A stretch of 35,491 bases of DNA from Deltaproteobacteria bacterium (GTDB taxonomy: Bacteria > Myxococcota_A > UBA9042 > DTJE01). Within the stretch, counting starts at the first letter, position 1, and every line of letters starts with the position of its first letter. Below the pieces are notes generated by a model. The model was not told the DNA's origin. It was given only the letters and a program-made list of their open reading frames with translations, and searched no databases. Position numbers and translations under genes: made by a program. Shown in pieces: positions 6,601 through 15,407 of this stretch. The stretch is from NCBI GenBank assembly GCA_016784945.1, contig JADHTP010000004.1:1-35491 (forward strand), in the 5' to 3' direction.

Positions 6601-8484
6601 ATGAACCGTCGTTCCAACATCATCATGGTCTGGGTCGTACTCGGCCTGATCGTGCTGGCAGCCCTCTTTTTCGGATCCAGGGACGAGCCCCCTGCCATGG
6701 CCTATTCCGACTTCAAGTCCCTGATACGTGAAAGAGCCGTGGCCAGTGCCGTGGTTTCCGGATCGGAAATCGAAGCCACCCTGGTGCCGGACTGGCGAAC
6801 GCGCCTGACTGGCAAGGCGGTCCTGAAGAAAATGCCCCCCGGCGCTTCGAAAATCGTGACCACTCTCCTGCCCGTGGAGGATCGTTACCTCGTCAGGGAC
6901 CTGGAGGGAGCCGGCGTGGAACTGAAGGGCGAACCGTCGGACCTGTGGGTGTCCGTGCTGCTGACCTGGATCGTTCCCCTCCTGCTCGTCATGGCGTTCT
7001 GGATCTTCATGATTCGCCGGCAGGCCCGGTCCCAGGGAAGCGTGGTTTCCTTCGGAAAATCCCGGGTGCGGGTGTACCGGCACGACGACGTCAAGGGCTC
7101 CTTCGAGGACGTAGCGGGTGTGGACGAAGCCCGGGAGGAGTTGCTGGAGGTGGTGGAATACCTGCGCCAACCGGAGAAGTTCATCCGGGTGGGCGCGAAG
7201 ATCCCCAAGGGCGTCCTGCTGGTGGGACCCCCGGGAACTGGCAAGACGCTCCTGGCCCGAGCCGTGGCCGGTGAAGCCAACGTGGCGTTTTTCTCAATTT
7301 CGGGATCGGAATTCGTGGAGATGTTCGTGGGGGTGGGGGCCGCCCGGGTGCGGGACCTCTTCGAACAGGCCATCAAGGCCTCTCCCTGCATCATTTTCGT
7401 GGACGAACTCGACGCGCTGGGCAAGGTCAGGGGCGTGTCCATGGCGGGCGGCAACGACGAACGTGAGCAGACCCTGAACCAGCTCCTCGTGGAGATGGAC
7501 GGCTTCGAGACCAACCGCGGCGTGGTGATCATGGCGGCCACCAACCGCCCCGAGATCCTCGATCCCGCTCTGCTGCGACCCGGGCGCTTCGACCGTCAGA
7601 TCCTCGTTGACAAACCCGATCGAAAGGGCCGGGAGGCCATCCTGGGGGTCCACGCGAAGAACGTGGCGCTGGGCCCCGGCGTGGACCTGGAACGGGTGGC
7701 CGGTTCCACCCCGGGACTGGCCGGCGCCGACCTGGCCAACATCGTGAACGAGGCCGCCCTCCTGGCGGCACGGCACGGCCGGGACAGCGTCACTCAACCG
7801 GACTTCGATGAGGCCATCGAAAGGGTGGTGGCGGGCCTCGAAAAAAGGGGCCGCCTCATCACCGACAAGGAACGGCGCATCATCGCGGTCCACGAGGTGG
7901 GGCACGCCGTGGTGGCAGAGTCCATCCCGGACCAGGACCCGGTACGCAAGATCTCCATCGTGCCCCGTGGTCTGGCCGCTCTTGGCTACACGTTCCAGGC
8001 CCCCACGGAAGACCGCTACCTCCTGACGCGGACCGAATTGAACGGGCGGTTGTCCGTGCTCCTGGGCGGTCGGGCCGCGGAGGTCCTGGTGCTTGGAGAG
8101 ATGTCCACCGGGGCCCACAACGACCTGGCCCGGGCCTCGGATATTGCCCGCTCCATGGTCACGCAGTTCGGCATGAGCCAGCATATCGGGCCCGTCTCGC
8201 TGGACCCCCGCAGCCAGGGTGCGGCCTCCTCCCAGGATCCTTTCATGGCCCCCGAATACGGGAACCAGGTAGCCGATCGCATCGACGTGGAGGTCAAGCG
8301 GCTCGTGGAAGAGGCGGAGTCGAGGGCCGTCTCCATCCTGACCGGGCGGCAAAGGGAACTGGAGGAAGCAGCGGACCGTCTCATCGAACGGGAGTACCTG
8401 GACGGCGATGAACTCAGGGAACTGCTGGAGGCCAAAACGCCGGCCCCGGAAGGGGAACTTTCTGACGGGGAGACGGACCGATGA
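6601..8484 (+). CDS. ftsH: ATP-dependent zinc metalloprotease FtsH
   Basis: Inner-membrane AAA+ protease of 627 residues that degrades misfolded membrane proteins and short-lived regulators as a hexamer. There are two transmembrane segments (about 7-25 and 117-138) flanking a small periplasmic domain. Walker A is GPPGTGKT (209-216), Walker B ends in Asp268-Glu269, and the pore loop is MFVGVG (241-246). The zinc site is HEVGH (431-435), with third ligand Asp508 in AHNDLARA. The C-terminal tail is helical and acidic. The ATG lacks a ribosome-binding site and follows a -10-like TAGAAT by six bases, so it may be leaderless. Its stop overlaps the next gene's ATG. Confidence 0.96.
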   Translation: MNRRSNIIMVWVVLGLIVLAALFFGSRDEPPAMAYSDFKSLIRERAVASAVVSGSEIEATLVPDWRTRLTGKAVLKKMPPGASKIVTTLLPVEDRYLVRDLEGAGVELKGEPSDLWVSVLLTWIVPLLLVMAFWIFMIRRQARSQGSVVSFGKSRVRVYRHDDVKGSFEDVAGVDEAREELLEVVEYLRQPEKFIRVGAKIPKGVLLVGPPGTGKTLLARAVAGEANVAFFSISGSEFVEMFVGVGAARVRDLFEQAIKASPCIIFVDELDALGKVRGVSMAGGNDEREQTLNQLLVEMDGFETNRGVVIMAATNRPEILDPALLRPGRFDRQILVDKPDRKGREAILGVHAKNVALGPGVDLERVAGSTPGLAGADLANIVNEAALLAARHGRDSVTQPDFDEAIERVVAGLEKRGRLITDKERRIIAVHEVGHAVVAESIPDQDPVRKISIVPRGLAALGYTFQAPTEDRYLLTRTELNGRLSVLLGGRAAEVLVLGEMSTGAHNDLARASDIARSMVTQFGMSQHIGPVSLDPRSQGAASSQDPFMAPEYGNQVADRIDVEVKRLVEEAESRAVSILTGRQRELEEAADRLIEREYLDGDELRELLEAKTPAPEGELSDGETDR

Positions 8485-10883
8485 AAAGGATGGCATACCT
8501 GTGGCCCTTCCTCGTCCTTTTCCCGGCGCAATGCGCCGACGTCAACCACCCGCCCGACGTGGCCCCGGTGGGGGATCTCACGGTCACGGTGGGCGAGGCT
8601 CTGTCCATTGCCCTGGTGGCCACGGACCCCGACGGGGACTCCGTCACCTTCGAGGTGCAGGGGGCGCCTGCGGGAGCACGGGTCACGGCGGACGGCCAGG
8701 GCGGATGGCGATTCGAATACAGTCCCCTGGCGTCCCATGCCGGCCCCAGCGGAACGACCTATGAACTCGTGTTCACCGCCCTCGACCATCGCGGGGGTGA
8801 GACCCGGGAAGCCACGGACCTGCACGTGCTGCCCGAGGGATCGGTGCCCGAATTCAAGGGACCGTTCGCGTGGACGCTGAACCTGGCCGAAAATGATCAC
8901 CTGACCGCGTTCATCCAGGTGAAGGACGCGGACACCGCCTCCCTAGTGATCGAATTGATCAAGGGATTCGAAGGGGCCCTGTTCGACCAGGTGGACGGAC
9001 ACACGGCCTCCATCTACTGGAAGCCACGTCCCCACCAGGTGGGGGGAAGCCCGGTCTATACCTTCACCGTGTCCGCCGACGACGGGTCCCACGCCAAGGT
9101 CTTTGCCGACTTCGCGGTGGTCCTGGTCAATTCCGAGATGTTCGGCGGATGCCCGGGCACACCGCCCACGGCAACCCACCAGCCGCTGTCGGACCAGCAC
9201 GGCGGCGGTTCCTACTCGGTTTCGGTGGAGACGGACGACCTGGAAAGCCAGGTCCGCGAGGTCACCTGTTTCTGGAGCGCCGTCAAGGGCACACCGGAAC
9301 CGGAGATGAACCGGCTGGAACTTCCCGGGTCCATCCCGAACCTTGCAGCGGCAGCCGATTCCGGCCGCCTGGTGTACTACCACTTCCTGGCCACCGACGA
9401 TGACGACCAGACGTCGGACTATTGCGACCACGCGGTCCGTCTGCCGAAGACCGGCGAATTCGCCTTCGCGGCCTATGGACCGGATCACCCCGACACCTGT
9501 CTCGGGGACCTCTACGGCGACCCCCAGACCGTCCCGGCCCAGCTACCTGAAGGGACGGTCACCGGCCTGCGTCTGTGCCATGGAACGGAAGACGTGTTCA
9601 CGCGCCTGTTGGTCCATGGCGAAGGACTGGCCGTGGCGGCGACGCCCATGTCGGCCTCGGGACCCTTGACTGTCATCCTGGAGGACCCCCAGGGGGCCAT
9701 TCTGGTCCAGGCGCCCTTCGGTGCCTTCACCACGGCCCTGGTCGACGGGGAATTCCGGGTACGCGTGAGACCCGACGACGGTAAAGCCGTGACCTATTCC
9801 CTGGCGGCGACCACCTCGGCCGACCCCTGCCAGGACGACACCTTCGAGCCCAACCAGACACCCACGACGGCTTCCCTCATCACCCAGGGCCTGCATCAGG
9901 CCACCCTGTGCCCCGCGAACCCGGACTACTACGGGTTCCACCTGGATGCCGGTAAAGCGGCAGCGGTGACCCTGACCTTCGACCCCCAGGAGGCCGATCT
10001 CGACCTGACCCTCTTCGAAACGGACTGGTCCGTCCCCATCCGGGTGTCGGCCTCGACCCTTGGCACCGAGGAACTGGTGGCCGAGGCCGCGGTTCCCACG
10101 GACTTCCTGGTTCGCGTGGACGCCGTGGGGCTCGATTCGTCCGCCTACGGCCTGGACCTCCAGGTGGAGGGTCAGGAAACGCTGTGCGAAGACGACCTGT
10201 TCTCGCCCAACGCCTCACCATACCAGGCGCCCGTGGTCTTCGAGGCCACCTACCCCAAGCTGAAACTGTGTCCCACGAAGACTGACTACTTCGAAACGGG
10301 ACTGAACGGGGGAGAAACCCTGTCCGTGTGGGTGGAGGTGCCGGCGGGACAGGTGGCGCCGCCCCTGGCCATCCTCGCAGGCGATGGACAGACCGTGCTC
10401 GCCCAGGGCAATACCACCGGCCAGATGTCCCAGGCGGAGGTGGTGGTGCCCGGACCGGGCCCGATCCTGATCCGCACGGGACCGGTGACGGGGCAGGCGG
10501 TCAACTACTCCCTGGGATTCGCGGCGTCGGACCCTCCCGGGCCCTGCGGACCGGACCGGTTCGAGCCCAACGACCAGGTGGAAACGGCGCCGTCGTTGCC
10601 CCAGGGCCTCACTACCCACCTGACCCTGTGCCCGGGGGACGTGGACATCTTTGCCACGAAGATGGGGGCATGGCAGACCATCGCGGCCTACGTGCTGAAC
10701 GGTTCCGTGGCCGTCAGCACCTCGATTCTGGATGCCGAAGAGGCCCTGGTGGCCGCGGGGACGCCGGCCCAGTACGGTGAGGAACTGTTCTTCCTGACCC
10801 AGGAAACCGGCACCTTCTACCTCCAGGTCCGGGCCTCGACGGGGGGTCAGGGCTGGTACGACGTGTTCCTGCAGACAGAGTGA
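8481..10883 (+). CDS. Large exported protein with Ig-like and PPC-like domains
   Basis: An 800-residue predicted surface or secreted protein. An N-terminal signal sequence ([18 protein letters not shown]) has a Cys at residue 18, but its preceding residues are not a canonical lipobox. Residues about 22-110 look like a putative Ig/cadherin-type domain, with ATDPDGDSVTFE, and a second such segment follows to about 210. From about 450 there are at least three pre-peptidase-C-terminal-like modules, each beginning with a DxFEPN or DLFSPN acidic motif and a CPxxxDYF-type segment (near 452, 571 and 692). Paired cysteines suggest disulphides. No protease or other catalytic domain is seen. Its ATG overlaps the ftsH stop (ATGA) and follows GGGGAGA. 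Such architectures are common in myxobacterial-type surface proteins. Confidence 0.85.
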   Translation: MKRMAYLWPFLVLFPAQCADVNHPPDVAPVGDLTVTVGEALSIALVATDPDGDSVTFEVQGAPAGARVTADGQGGWRFEYSPLASHAGPSGTTYELVFTALDHRGGETREATDLHVLPEGSVPEFKGPFAWTLNLAENDHLTAFIQVKDADTASLVIELIKGFEGALFDQVDGHTASIYWKPRPHQVGGSPVYTFTVSADDGSHAKVFADFAVVLVNSEMFGGCPGTPPTATHQPLSDQHGGGSYSVSVETDDLESQVREVTCFWSAVKGTPEPEMNRLELPGSIPNLAAAADSGRLVYYHFLATDDDDQTSDYCDHAVRLPKTGEFAFAAYGPDHPDTCLGDLYGDPQTVPAQLPEGTVTGLRLCHGTEDVFTRLLVHGEGLAVAATPMSASGPLTVILEDPQGAILVQAPFGAFTTALVDGEFRVRVRPDDGKAVTYSLAATTSADPCQDDTFEPNQTPTTASLITQGLHQATLCPANPDYYGFHLDAGKAAAVTLTFDPQEADLDLTLFETDWSVPIRVSASTLGTEELVAEAAVPTDFLVRVDAVGLDSSAYGLDLQVEGQETLCEDDLFSPNASPYQAPVVFEATYPKLKLCPTKTDYFETGLNGGETLSVWVEVPAGQVAPPLAILAGDGQTVLAQGNTTGQMSQAEVVVPGPGPILIRTGPVTGQAVNYSLGFAASDPPGPCGPDRFEPNDQVETAPSLPQGLTTHLTLCPGDVDIFATKMGAWQTIAAYVLNGSVAVSTSILDAEEALVAAGTPAQYGEELFFLTQETGTFYLQVRASTGGQGWYDVFLQTE

Positions 10884-10940
10884 CCTTTGCAGTTTTCCGT
10901 GCACGTGCACGTGGACGACACCAACGGGGAATCAGCGACT

Positions 10941-11834
10941 GTGGATACAGGTCCCACCTCCCGCAACATCAAGATGATCATCCAGTTCGACGGTACGGAT
11001 TTCTGCGGCTGGCAGTTGCAGGACGACGTAAGGACGGTACAGGGGGTGCTGGGGGACGCAATCCGGGAACTCACCGGTACTGCCGTCACACTGCATTCGT
11101 CCTCCAGGACCGATTCCGGGGTGCATGCCCTGGCCATGCCAGTGGGGTTCCAGCTGGACTCGAACCTGCCCATCAGGGCCTTCCACAGGGGTCTCAATTC
11201 CCTCCTTCCCCGTGACCTGAAGGTGGTGACGGCCGAGGACGCGGCCCCGGACTTCCACACCCGGTACATGCACAGCACAAAGTCCTACCGGTACCGGATC
11301 CTCAACCACCAGACGGCCCTGCCCCTGGAACGTCGCCATTCCTGGCACGTGCCCCAAACCCTGGACGTGGAGGCCATGGAGTCAGCCGCGGAATGCCTCG
11401 TGGGGCACCACGATTTTTCGTCTTATCGATCGGTCCATTGCGACGCCCATTCGGCGGTCAGGACCGTGGATTGCCTGGACGTGGCCATCGCGGAACCGCA
11501 CCTGGTGACCCTCTACGTCAGGGCCGGGGGCTTCCTGAGGAACATGGTCCGGATCATCGCCGGCACCCTCGTCCAGGTGGGTCTGGGACGCTTCCCGCCC
11601 GGGTGGGTGCGGGAGGTGCTGGAGGCCCGCGACAGGACCCGCGCCGGTCCCACGGCACCGCCACAGGGCCTGTTCCTGGTGGAAGTGGTCTACCATCCGA
11701 CACAACCGCCGCAGGGGACCCCCGCCGGGTCACCGCCGTCTGCGCAGGACGGAAAGGGCGGCCCGCATGTCGTCCGTTCCGACGGCCCTGCCTGCGACGA
11801 GCACCACGGTGAAGACACCAGCGGCCGCCAGTGA
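10941..11834 (+). CDS. truA: tRNA pseudouridine synthase A
   Basis: Converts uridines 38-40 of the tRNA anticodon arm to pseudouridine. The catalytic Asp58 is in SSRTDSGVHA. FDGTDFCGWQ near the N-terminus and FLRNMVRIIAGTL near the C-terminus are family signatures. The start is uncertain: GTG at 10941 gives a family-like beginning (TSRNIKMIIQFDG), while TTG at 10887 would add 18 residues; neither has a clear ribosome-binding site. The conserved core ends near LFLVEVVYHPT. About 45 further Pro/Gly-rich residues form an extension that runs antisense into the end of the convergent flippase gene, overlapping it by 105 bp. The gene follows the PPC-like protein in the same direction. Confidence 0.93.
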   Translation: MDTGPTSRNIKMIIQFDGTDFCGWQLQDDVRTVQGVLGDAIRELTGTAVTLHSSSRTDSGVHALAMPVGFQLDSNLPIRAFHRGLNSLLPRDLKVVTAEDAAPDFHTRYMHSTKSYRYRILNHQTALPLERRHSWHVPQTLDVEAMESAAECLVGHHDFSSYRSVHCDAHSAVRTVDCLDVAIAEPHLVTLYVRAGGFLRNMVRIIAGTLVQVGLGRFPPGWVREVLEARDRTRAGPTAPPQGLFLVEVVYHPTQPPQGTPAGSPPSAQDGKGGPHVVRSDGPACDEHHGEDTSGRQ

Positions 11835-13256
11835 GCGCACTGGCCAGGGAACCGACGCACCCGCCACGTGATCCAGGCCGATCACCACGCAAAGGCCCCC
11901 GACGGCGATGACGGCCGTCCGGACCCACGCGGCCCCGGGAAACACGCGCCGCAGGAAAACCAGGCTGGTCACGGCCCCGCAGGCACAGCCCGCCATGGTG
12001 GACAGGGAGGCCGCGGTCCACGCCTGCGCTGGGTCCTCGGCATCGGTCAACAGCCAGAACAACAGGCATGCCTGGACCGCCACCGCCACGCCTCCGCACA
12101 GGAGCGAGACCAGCGGTCGGCCCGCCGACGCCAGGATGGCGTTGCCCACGAACATCAACGCCATGAGGCTCACCGCTGTGAGCAGGGGCACCAGGACGGA
12201 GCCTCCCCCGGAATAGGCTTCCCCGAACAGGAGGGTAAGGAGGCCTTCCCCCGCCGTGCCCAGAACGGCCACGGCCAGGCCGGAGAGCACTGAAGCCAGG
12301 CGCATGGCACCGGCCACAGCGGCGTTGGCGGCATCCGTGTCATGGGCGCTGGTGGCCCTGGAAACGAAGGGGAAGACCACGAATGTCAGGGATATGACCG
12401 CCTGGTATGGAATGGTGGCCACGTTCTTTGCGGCCCCGTAAATCCCGGCGGCAAAAGACGCCTCGTCGGCCAGGGCCGGATCGGACCACCAGGCATTCAG
12501 GCCCCCGCCCAGGGAAGCCTTGATACCGATGATGTCCGCCTGCAACAGGAGGTTCAATACCAGAGCGTAGCCGCCCAGCGGCAGGAGGAACGATAGATAC
12601 CTTTTCTTCAATGGGTCGCCCGACCCGGCGTCGGGGCCCAGTCCCGCCACGAAAAAGGCCAGGCCCAGGACCAGGAAGGCTGCGGTCGCAAAGCCACCGA
12701 AGGCCCAGGTCACGGAACCGGTGGCCACCACCAGGGCCACCATGAAAGCGGTCTTCATGGTGGAATAGGTCACGTCCAGCGCCGCCTGTCGGCCGAAACG
12801 CCGGGTCCCGTTCAAGGTGCCCACCAGGACGGCGTAGTAGGCGTAGGCCAGGACCACCAGGGAAGCCACCCGCAAAGGGGTTCCCAGGCCCGGGTCCCGC
12901 AGCAGAAAGCCGGACAGTTCGTCGGCGAACAGGAACATCCCGAGGAAGATCGGGCCGAAAAGAAAGGTCTGCACGACCACGGCCGATCGTCTCACCGATC
13001 GAAGGGGGGCCCCGGACTCCGATGACAGCTTGGACACCGCCTGGACCGTGGCTGTAATCACCACCATGGTGACCACGTTGAGGAGCCCGGAAACCACGCG
13101 GTACCGGCCGAACAGGACCGGATCCCCGAAAAGCCGTGGGAATGCCAGTGAAGCAAAGGTGGCCGTCAACAGGAAGTAGAGCTTGGCCCCCGTGATGAAC
13201 AGGAACCCGCGCCCCGCCTGTCGGGTGATATCGTTGTGGGAATCGGTGTCAGCCAT
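11730..13256 (-). CDS. Polysaccharide flippase (MOP/MATE-type) membrane protein
   Basis: A 508-residue multi-pass membrane protein with about 12-14 hydrophobic segments. It resembles the Wzx/MurJ branch of the MOP exporter superfamily that flips lipid-linked glycans across the inner membrane. The N-terminus GRGFLFITGAKLYFLL, followed by a charged loop and repeated helix pairs, is typical. Which glycan it moves cannot be told. Its ATG is nine bases after the stop of the HEAT-like lipoprotein gene and has no good ribosome-binding site, so translation is probably coupled. Its 3' end overlaps the convergent truA extension by 105 bp. No glycosyltransferase genes are adjacent. Confidence 0.85.
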   Translation of the reverse strand: MADTDSHNDITRQAGRGFLFITGAKLYFLLTATFASLAFPRLFGDPVLFGRYRVVSGLLNVVTMVVITATVQAVSKLSSESGAPLRSVRRSAVVVQTFLFGPIFLGMFLFADELSGFLLRDPGLGTPLRVASLVVLAYAYYAVLVGTLNGTRRFGRQAALDVTYSTMKTAFMVALVVATGSVTWAFGGFATAAFLVLGLAFFVAGLGPDAGSGDPLKKRYLSFLLPLGGYALVLNLLLQADIIGIKASLGGGLNAWWSDPALADEASFAAGIYGAAKNVATIPYQAVISLTFVVFPFVSRATSAHDTDAANAAVAGAMRLASVLSGLAVAVLGTAGEGLLTLLFGEAYSGGGSVLVPLLTAVSLMALMFVGNAILASAGRPLVSLLCGGVAVAVQACLLFWLLTDAEDPAQAWTAASLSTMAGCACGAVTSLVFLRRVFPGAAWVRTAVIAVGGLCVVIGLDHVAGASVPWPVRSLAAAGVFTVVLVAGRAVGTDDMRAALSVLRRRR

Positions 13257-13265
13257 GGTCTCGGA

Positions 13266-14657
13266 CTATTGTTTGCTCTCGCGTTCGAATCGCCCCTGGA
13301 CAGCCTGACGATAGTCTTCCCCGGTGTCGAGAAGATCGACGAGGATGATGAACAGCTTCCTTTTCGCATCCTTGGCTGTGAGTTTCCCGGCCTTTCGGGC
13401 GGCGTCAACCTCCCCCATCATGGCCAGTCCTTCCTGCCCGTTTCTGGCCAGGCGCCCCACCGTGGTTTCTTCACCCAGAACGCCAGCCAGGGCCTTGCGG
13501 GAACGGGTGAGCCGCTTGAGAAGCTTCGAACGGGATGGTTCGCCCGAAGACTTGACGCAGATGATGCCGAGGGTCTGGTGTACGCGATTACTGGACTTGA
13601 GCAACCGGTTCACAACGTCCCAGGCGGCCACCGTGCCCCCCTTCTTGAACACCACCTGGCGACAGAAGTCCACCATGGTCTTCATGGGGTCTTCGAAGGC
13701 CCTTGGGTAGACATCGTCGTCCTTCAGGGCATCCATGACCTCACCCATGACGTCGAATCCTTCCAGCTGGACGAGATAGCGGGACGCGCTCCACCGGTCG
13801 TCCGCGTTCTTGCGGGCCAGCAGGCGCCTGAGCCGCAGGACCACCCCGGCCCGATCCCCCTTGAGGTCCCCGGAGTCTTCCAGCAGGTCCGTGGCCGCGT
13901 TGAAGGCGGCGGCCCTCACGTCGGGGTCCTGATCTTCGTTGGAAGCGAGGTCCAGGAGGTGATTGACGGCATCGGGGCTCCGGATCTTGCCGATGACGAC
14001 CACGTGGGTGAACTGGACCACGACGTCCGGGATGGCGTGCAGCACCTTCATGGCCTCGAGGAGCTTCAGACTGGATTCGGGGTCCTTCAGGCCCACCACG
14101 TAGTTGGCCAGCTTGTCTACGTGGAATCCGTGCCGGATCATGAGGACCGCGCCGTCCACGCCTTCCATGCCCAGGTCCGAGATCTGGTTCACCAGGATCC
14201 GCGGCTCCACCACGTCCTTCACCTTCTCCGGGGTGGAATCCGGTTTTAGTCCATCGAAGGCCCAGGCCGCCAGGCGTTTCTGAAATCCCCCCCGCTGGTC
14301 CGACGGGATCCGGTTCAAGCCGATGAAGGCCGCGTCACGCACCGGCGCCAGCTTTTTCCGGTCGCCCACCAGGGCCGGCAGACGACCCACCAGGTTATCG
14401 GTGAGCCGAACCGCCAGTTCGTCCCGGTCCTTGCACCCGTCCAGGAAGGTCCGGGTCTGGAGGGCCCATCCGGCCTCGATGAGAGCCATGAAGGCCCCCA
14501 CCCGTTCTTCCATGGAATTGGAGCCGTCCTGCACGTAGTCGTGCAACTGCCGGATGCCGTTTTCGTTGGCGGTGTACTTTTCGAAATTCCCGGGACCGGG
14601 TCGGCCGCATGCAACCAGGGCCGCTGCCGCAAAGAGCATGATGAGCAACCGGCGCAT
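13266..14657 (-). CDS. Lipoprotein with predicted helical (HEAT-like) repeats
   Basis: A 463-residue predicted lipoprotein. The start is the ATG at 14657, preceded by AAGGAG. The reading frame is open much further upstream, but that part lies antisense to the two receiver genes and was discarded. The signal peptide MRRLLIMLFAAAALVAC ends in a good lipobox (LVAC, Cys17). The mature protein is mainly helical, with repeated segments such as DPDVRAAAFNAATDLLED, as in HEAT/armadillo-like scaffolds. No catalytic motif is visible. It is expressed from a clear promoter (14687-14716, minus strand) and followed by the flippase after nine bases, so the pair probably forms an operon. A role in envelope glycan export is possible but inferred only from that pairing. 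Confidence 0.8.
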   Translation of the reverse strand: MRRLLIMLFAAAALVACGRPGPGNFEKYTANENGIRQLHDYVQDGSNSMEERVGAFMALIEAGWALQTRTFLDGCKDRDELAVRLTDNLVGRLPALVGDRKKLAPVRDAAFIGLNRIPSDQRGGFQKRLAAWAFDGLKPDSTPEKVKDVVEPRILVNQISDLGMEGVDGAVLMIRHGFHVDKLANYVVGLKDPESSLKLLEAMKVLHAIPDVVVQFTHVVVIGKIRSPDAVNHLLDLASNEDQDPDVRAAAFNAATDLLEDSGDLKGDRAGVVLRLRRLLARKNADDRWSASRYLVQLEGFDVMGEVMDALKDDDVYPRAFEDPMKTMVDFCRQVVFKKGGTVAAWDVVNRLLKSSNRVHQTLGIICVKSSGEPSRSKLLKRLTRSRKALAGVLGEETTVGRLARNGQEGLAMMGEVDAARKAGKLTAKDAKRKLFIILVDLLDTGEDYRQAVQGRFERESKQ

Positions 14658-14686
14658 TGACAGACTCCTTGCCTTGATACGGCTTG

Positions 14687-14716
14687 GTTCTAGCATCCAG
14701 CGCGCCCCGGGGTCAA
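14687..14716 (-). promoter_or_regulatory. Promoter for lipoprotein-flippase operon
   Basis: Read on the minus strand: TTGACC (14716-14711), 18 bp, TAGAAC (14692-14687). Transcription would start near 14680, giving a leader of about 23 bases with AAGGAG before the ATG at 14657. Confidence 0.6.
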
Positions 14717-14762
14717 CCTGGGACGGCCCGCGGGCGGCCCGCCACGGGACAGGGTTGTCGTC

Positions 14763-14792
14763 TTCGACCGCCGGCGTTGACTGGGGTATACT
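14763..14792 (+). promoter_or_regulatory. Candidate promoter for the receiver gene pair
   Basis: TATACT (14787-14792) is a good -10. TTCGAC (14763-14768), 18 bp upstream, is a weak -35. A TTGACT at 14777-14782 is only four bases from the -10 and cannot pair with it. The leader to the ATG at 14820 would be about 20 bases and includes GGAGG. Confidence 0.4.
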
Positions 14793-14819
14793 CGTCGGGC
14801 ACGACGAAGGAGGGTGCGG

Positions 14820-15389
14820 ATGAACGACGTAGCGACGATTCTTATCGTGGACGACGAGCAACCGGTCCTGAACGCGCTCGAACGTTCCCTGGGACTGGAC
14901 GGCCACAACATGATCAAGACCACCAGCCCCAAGCGCGCACTGGAGATCGTGGGCAGCCAGAAGGTGGACCTGATCATATCTGACCATCTCATGCCGGAAA
15001 TGAAGGGACTGGACCTTTTGCGGGAAGTGAACCGCCTTCGCCCCAAGATCATCCGGATCCTGCTGACCGGCCATGCGGACCTGGAACTGGCCATGAAGGC
15101 CATCAACGAGGGCGAGGTCTACCGGTTCTTCCAGAAACCCTGGGACGACGAGAATCTGCGACTGGACGTGCGCCTGGCCCTGTCCCACCGGAAGCTCGAG
15201 ACCGAGAATGTCCGGCTTTCCAACGAGGTGGACAAGCAGGCGGGCATCATCAACCGGCTGGAAAAGGACCATCCCGGGATCGGCAGCGTGGAGAGAACCT
15301 CCACCGGGGCCATCGTCATCGACGACGACGAACTGGACGTCAAGCATTCCAAAACCGGTGAGATCATCCTCGACGACAAGGACTTCTGA
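14820..15389 (+). CDS. Single-domain response regulator with acidic tail
   Basis: A 189-residue receiver protein. Acidic pocket residues Asp11-Asp12, phosphoacceptor Asp55 (ISDHLMPEMKG), Thr83 (LLTGHAD) and Lys106 (FFQKPWDD) are all intact. The QKPW form is common in receivers of the HD-GYP/RpfG type and of stand-alone receivers in deltaproteobacteria. After the domain comes a short coiled coil (about 123-148) and an acidic C-terminal tail with two related segments, GAIVIDDDELD and GEIILDDKDF, of unknown function. There is no DNA-binding or enzymatic output domain. The start is the ATG at 14820, six bases after GGAGG; a GTG two codons earlier is too close to that site. It is followed after 18 bp by a second receiver protein. 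Confidence 0.9.
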   Translation: MNDVATILIVDDEQPVLNALERSLGLDGHNMIKTTSPKRALEIVGSQKVDLIISDHLMPEMKGLDLLREVNRLRPKIIRILLTGHADLELAMKAINEGEVYRFFQKPWDDENLRLDVRLALSHRKLETENVRLSNEVDKQAGIINRLEKDHPGIGSVERTSTGAIVIDDDELDVKHSKTGEIILDDKDF

Positions 15390-15407
15390 CACCGATCGGA
15401 CGGAATC

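Noticed and set aside
5592-6698. 368-codon open frame on the minus strand over the speD region
   Set aside because: It covers speD in antisense and has no ribosome-binding site or recognisable domain.
14777-14792. TTGACT and TATACT as a promoter pair
   Set aside because: Only four bases separate them, far from the 16-18 needed; TTCGAC at 14763 was used as the tentative -35 instead.
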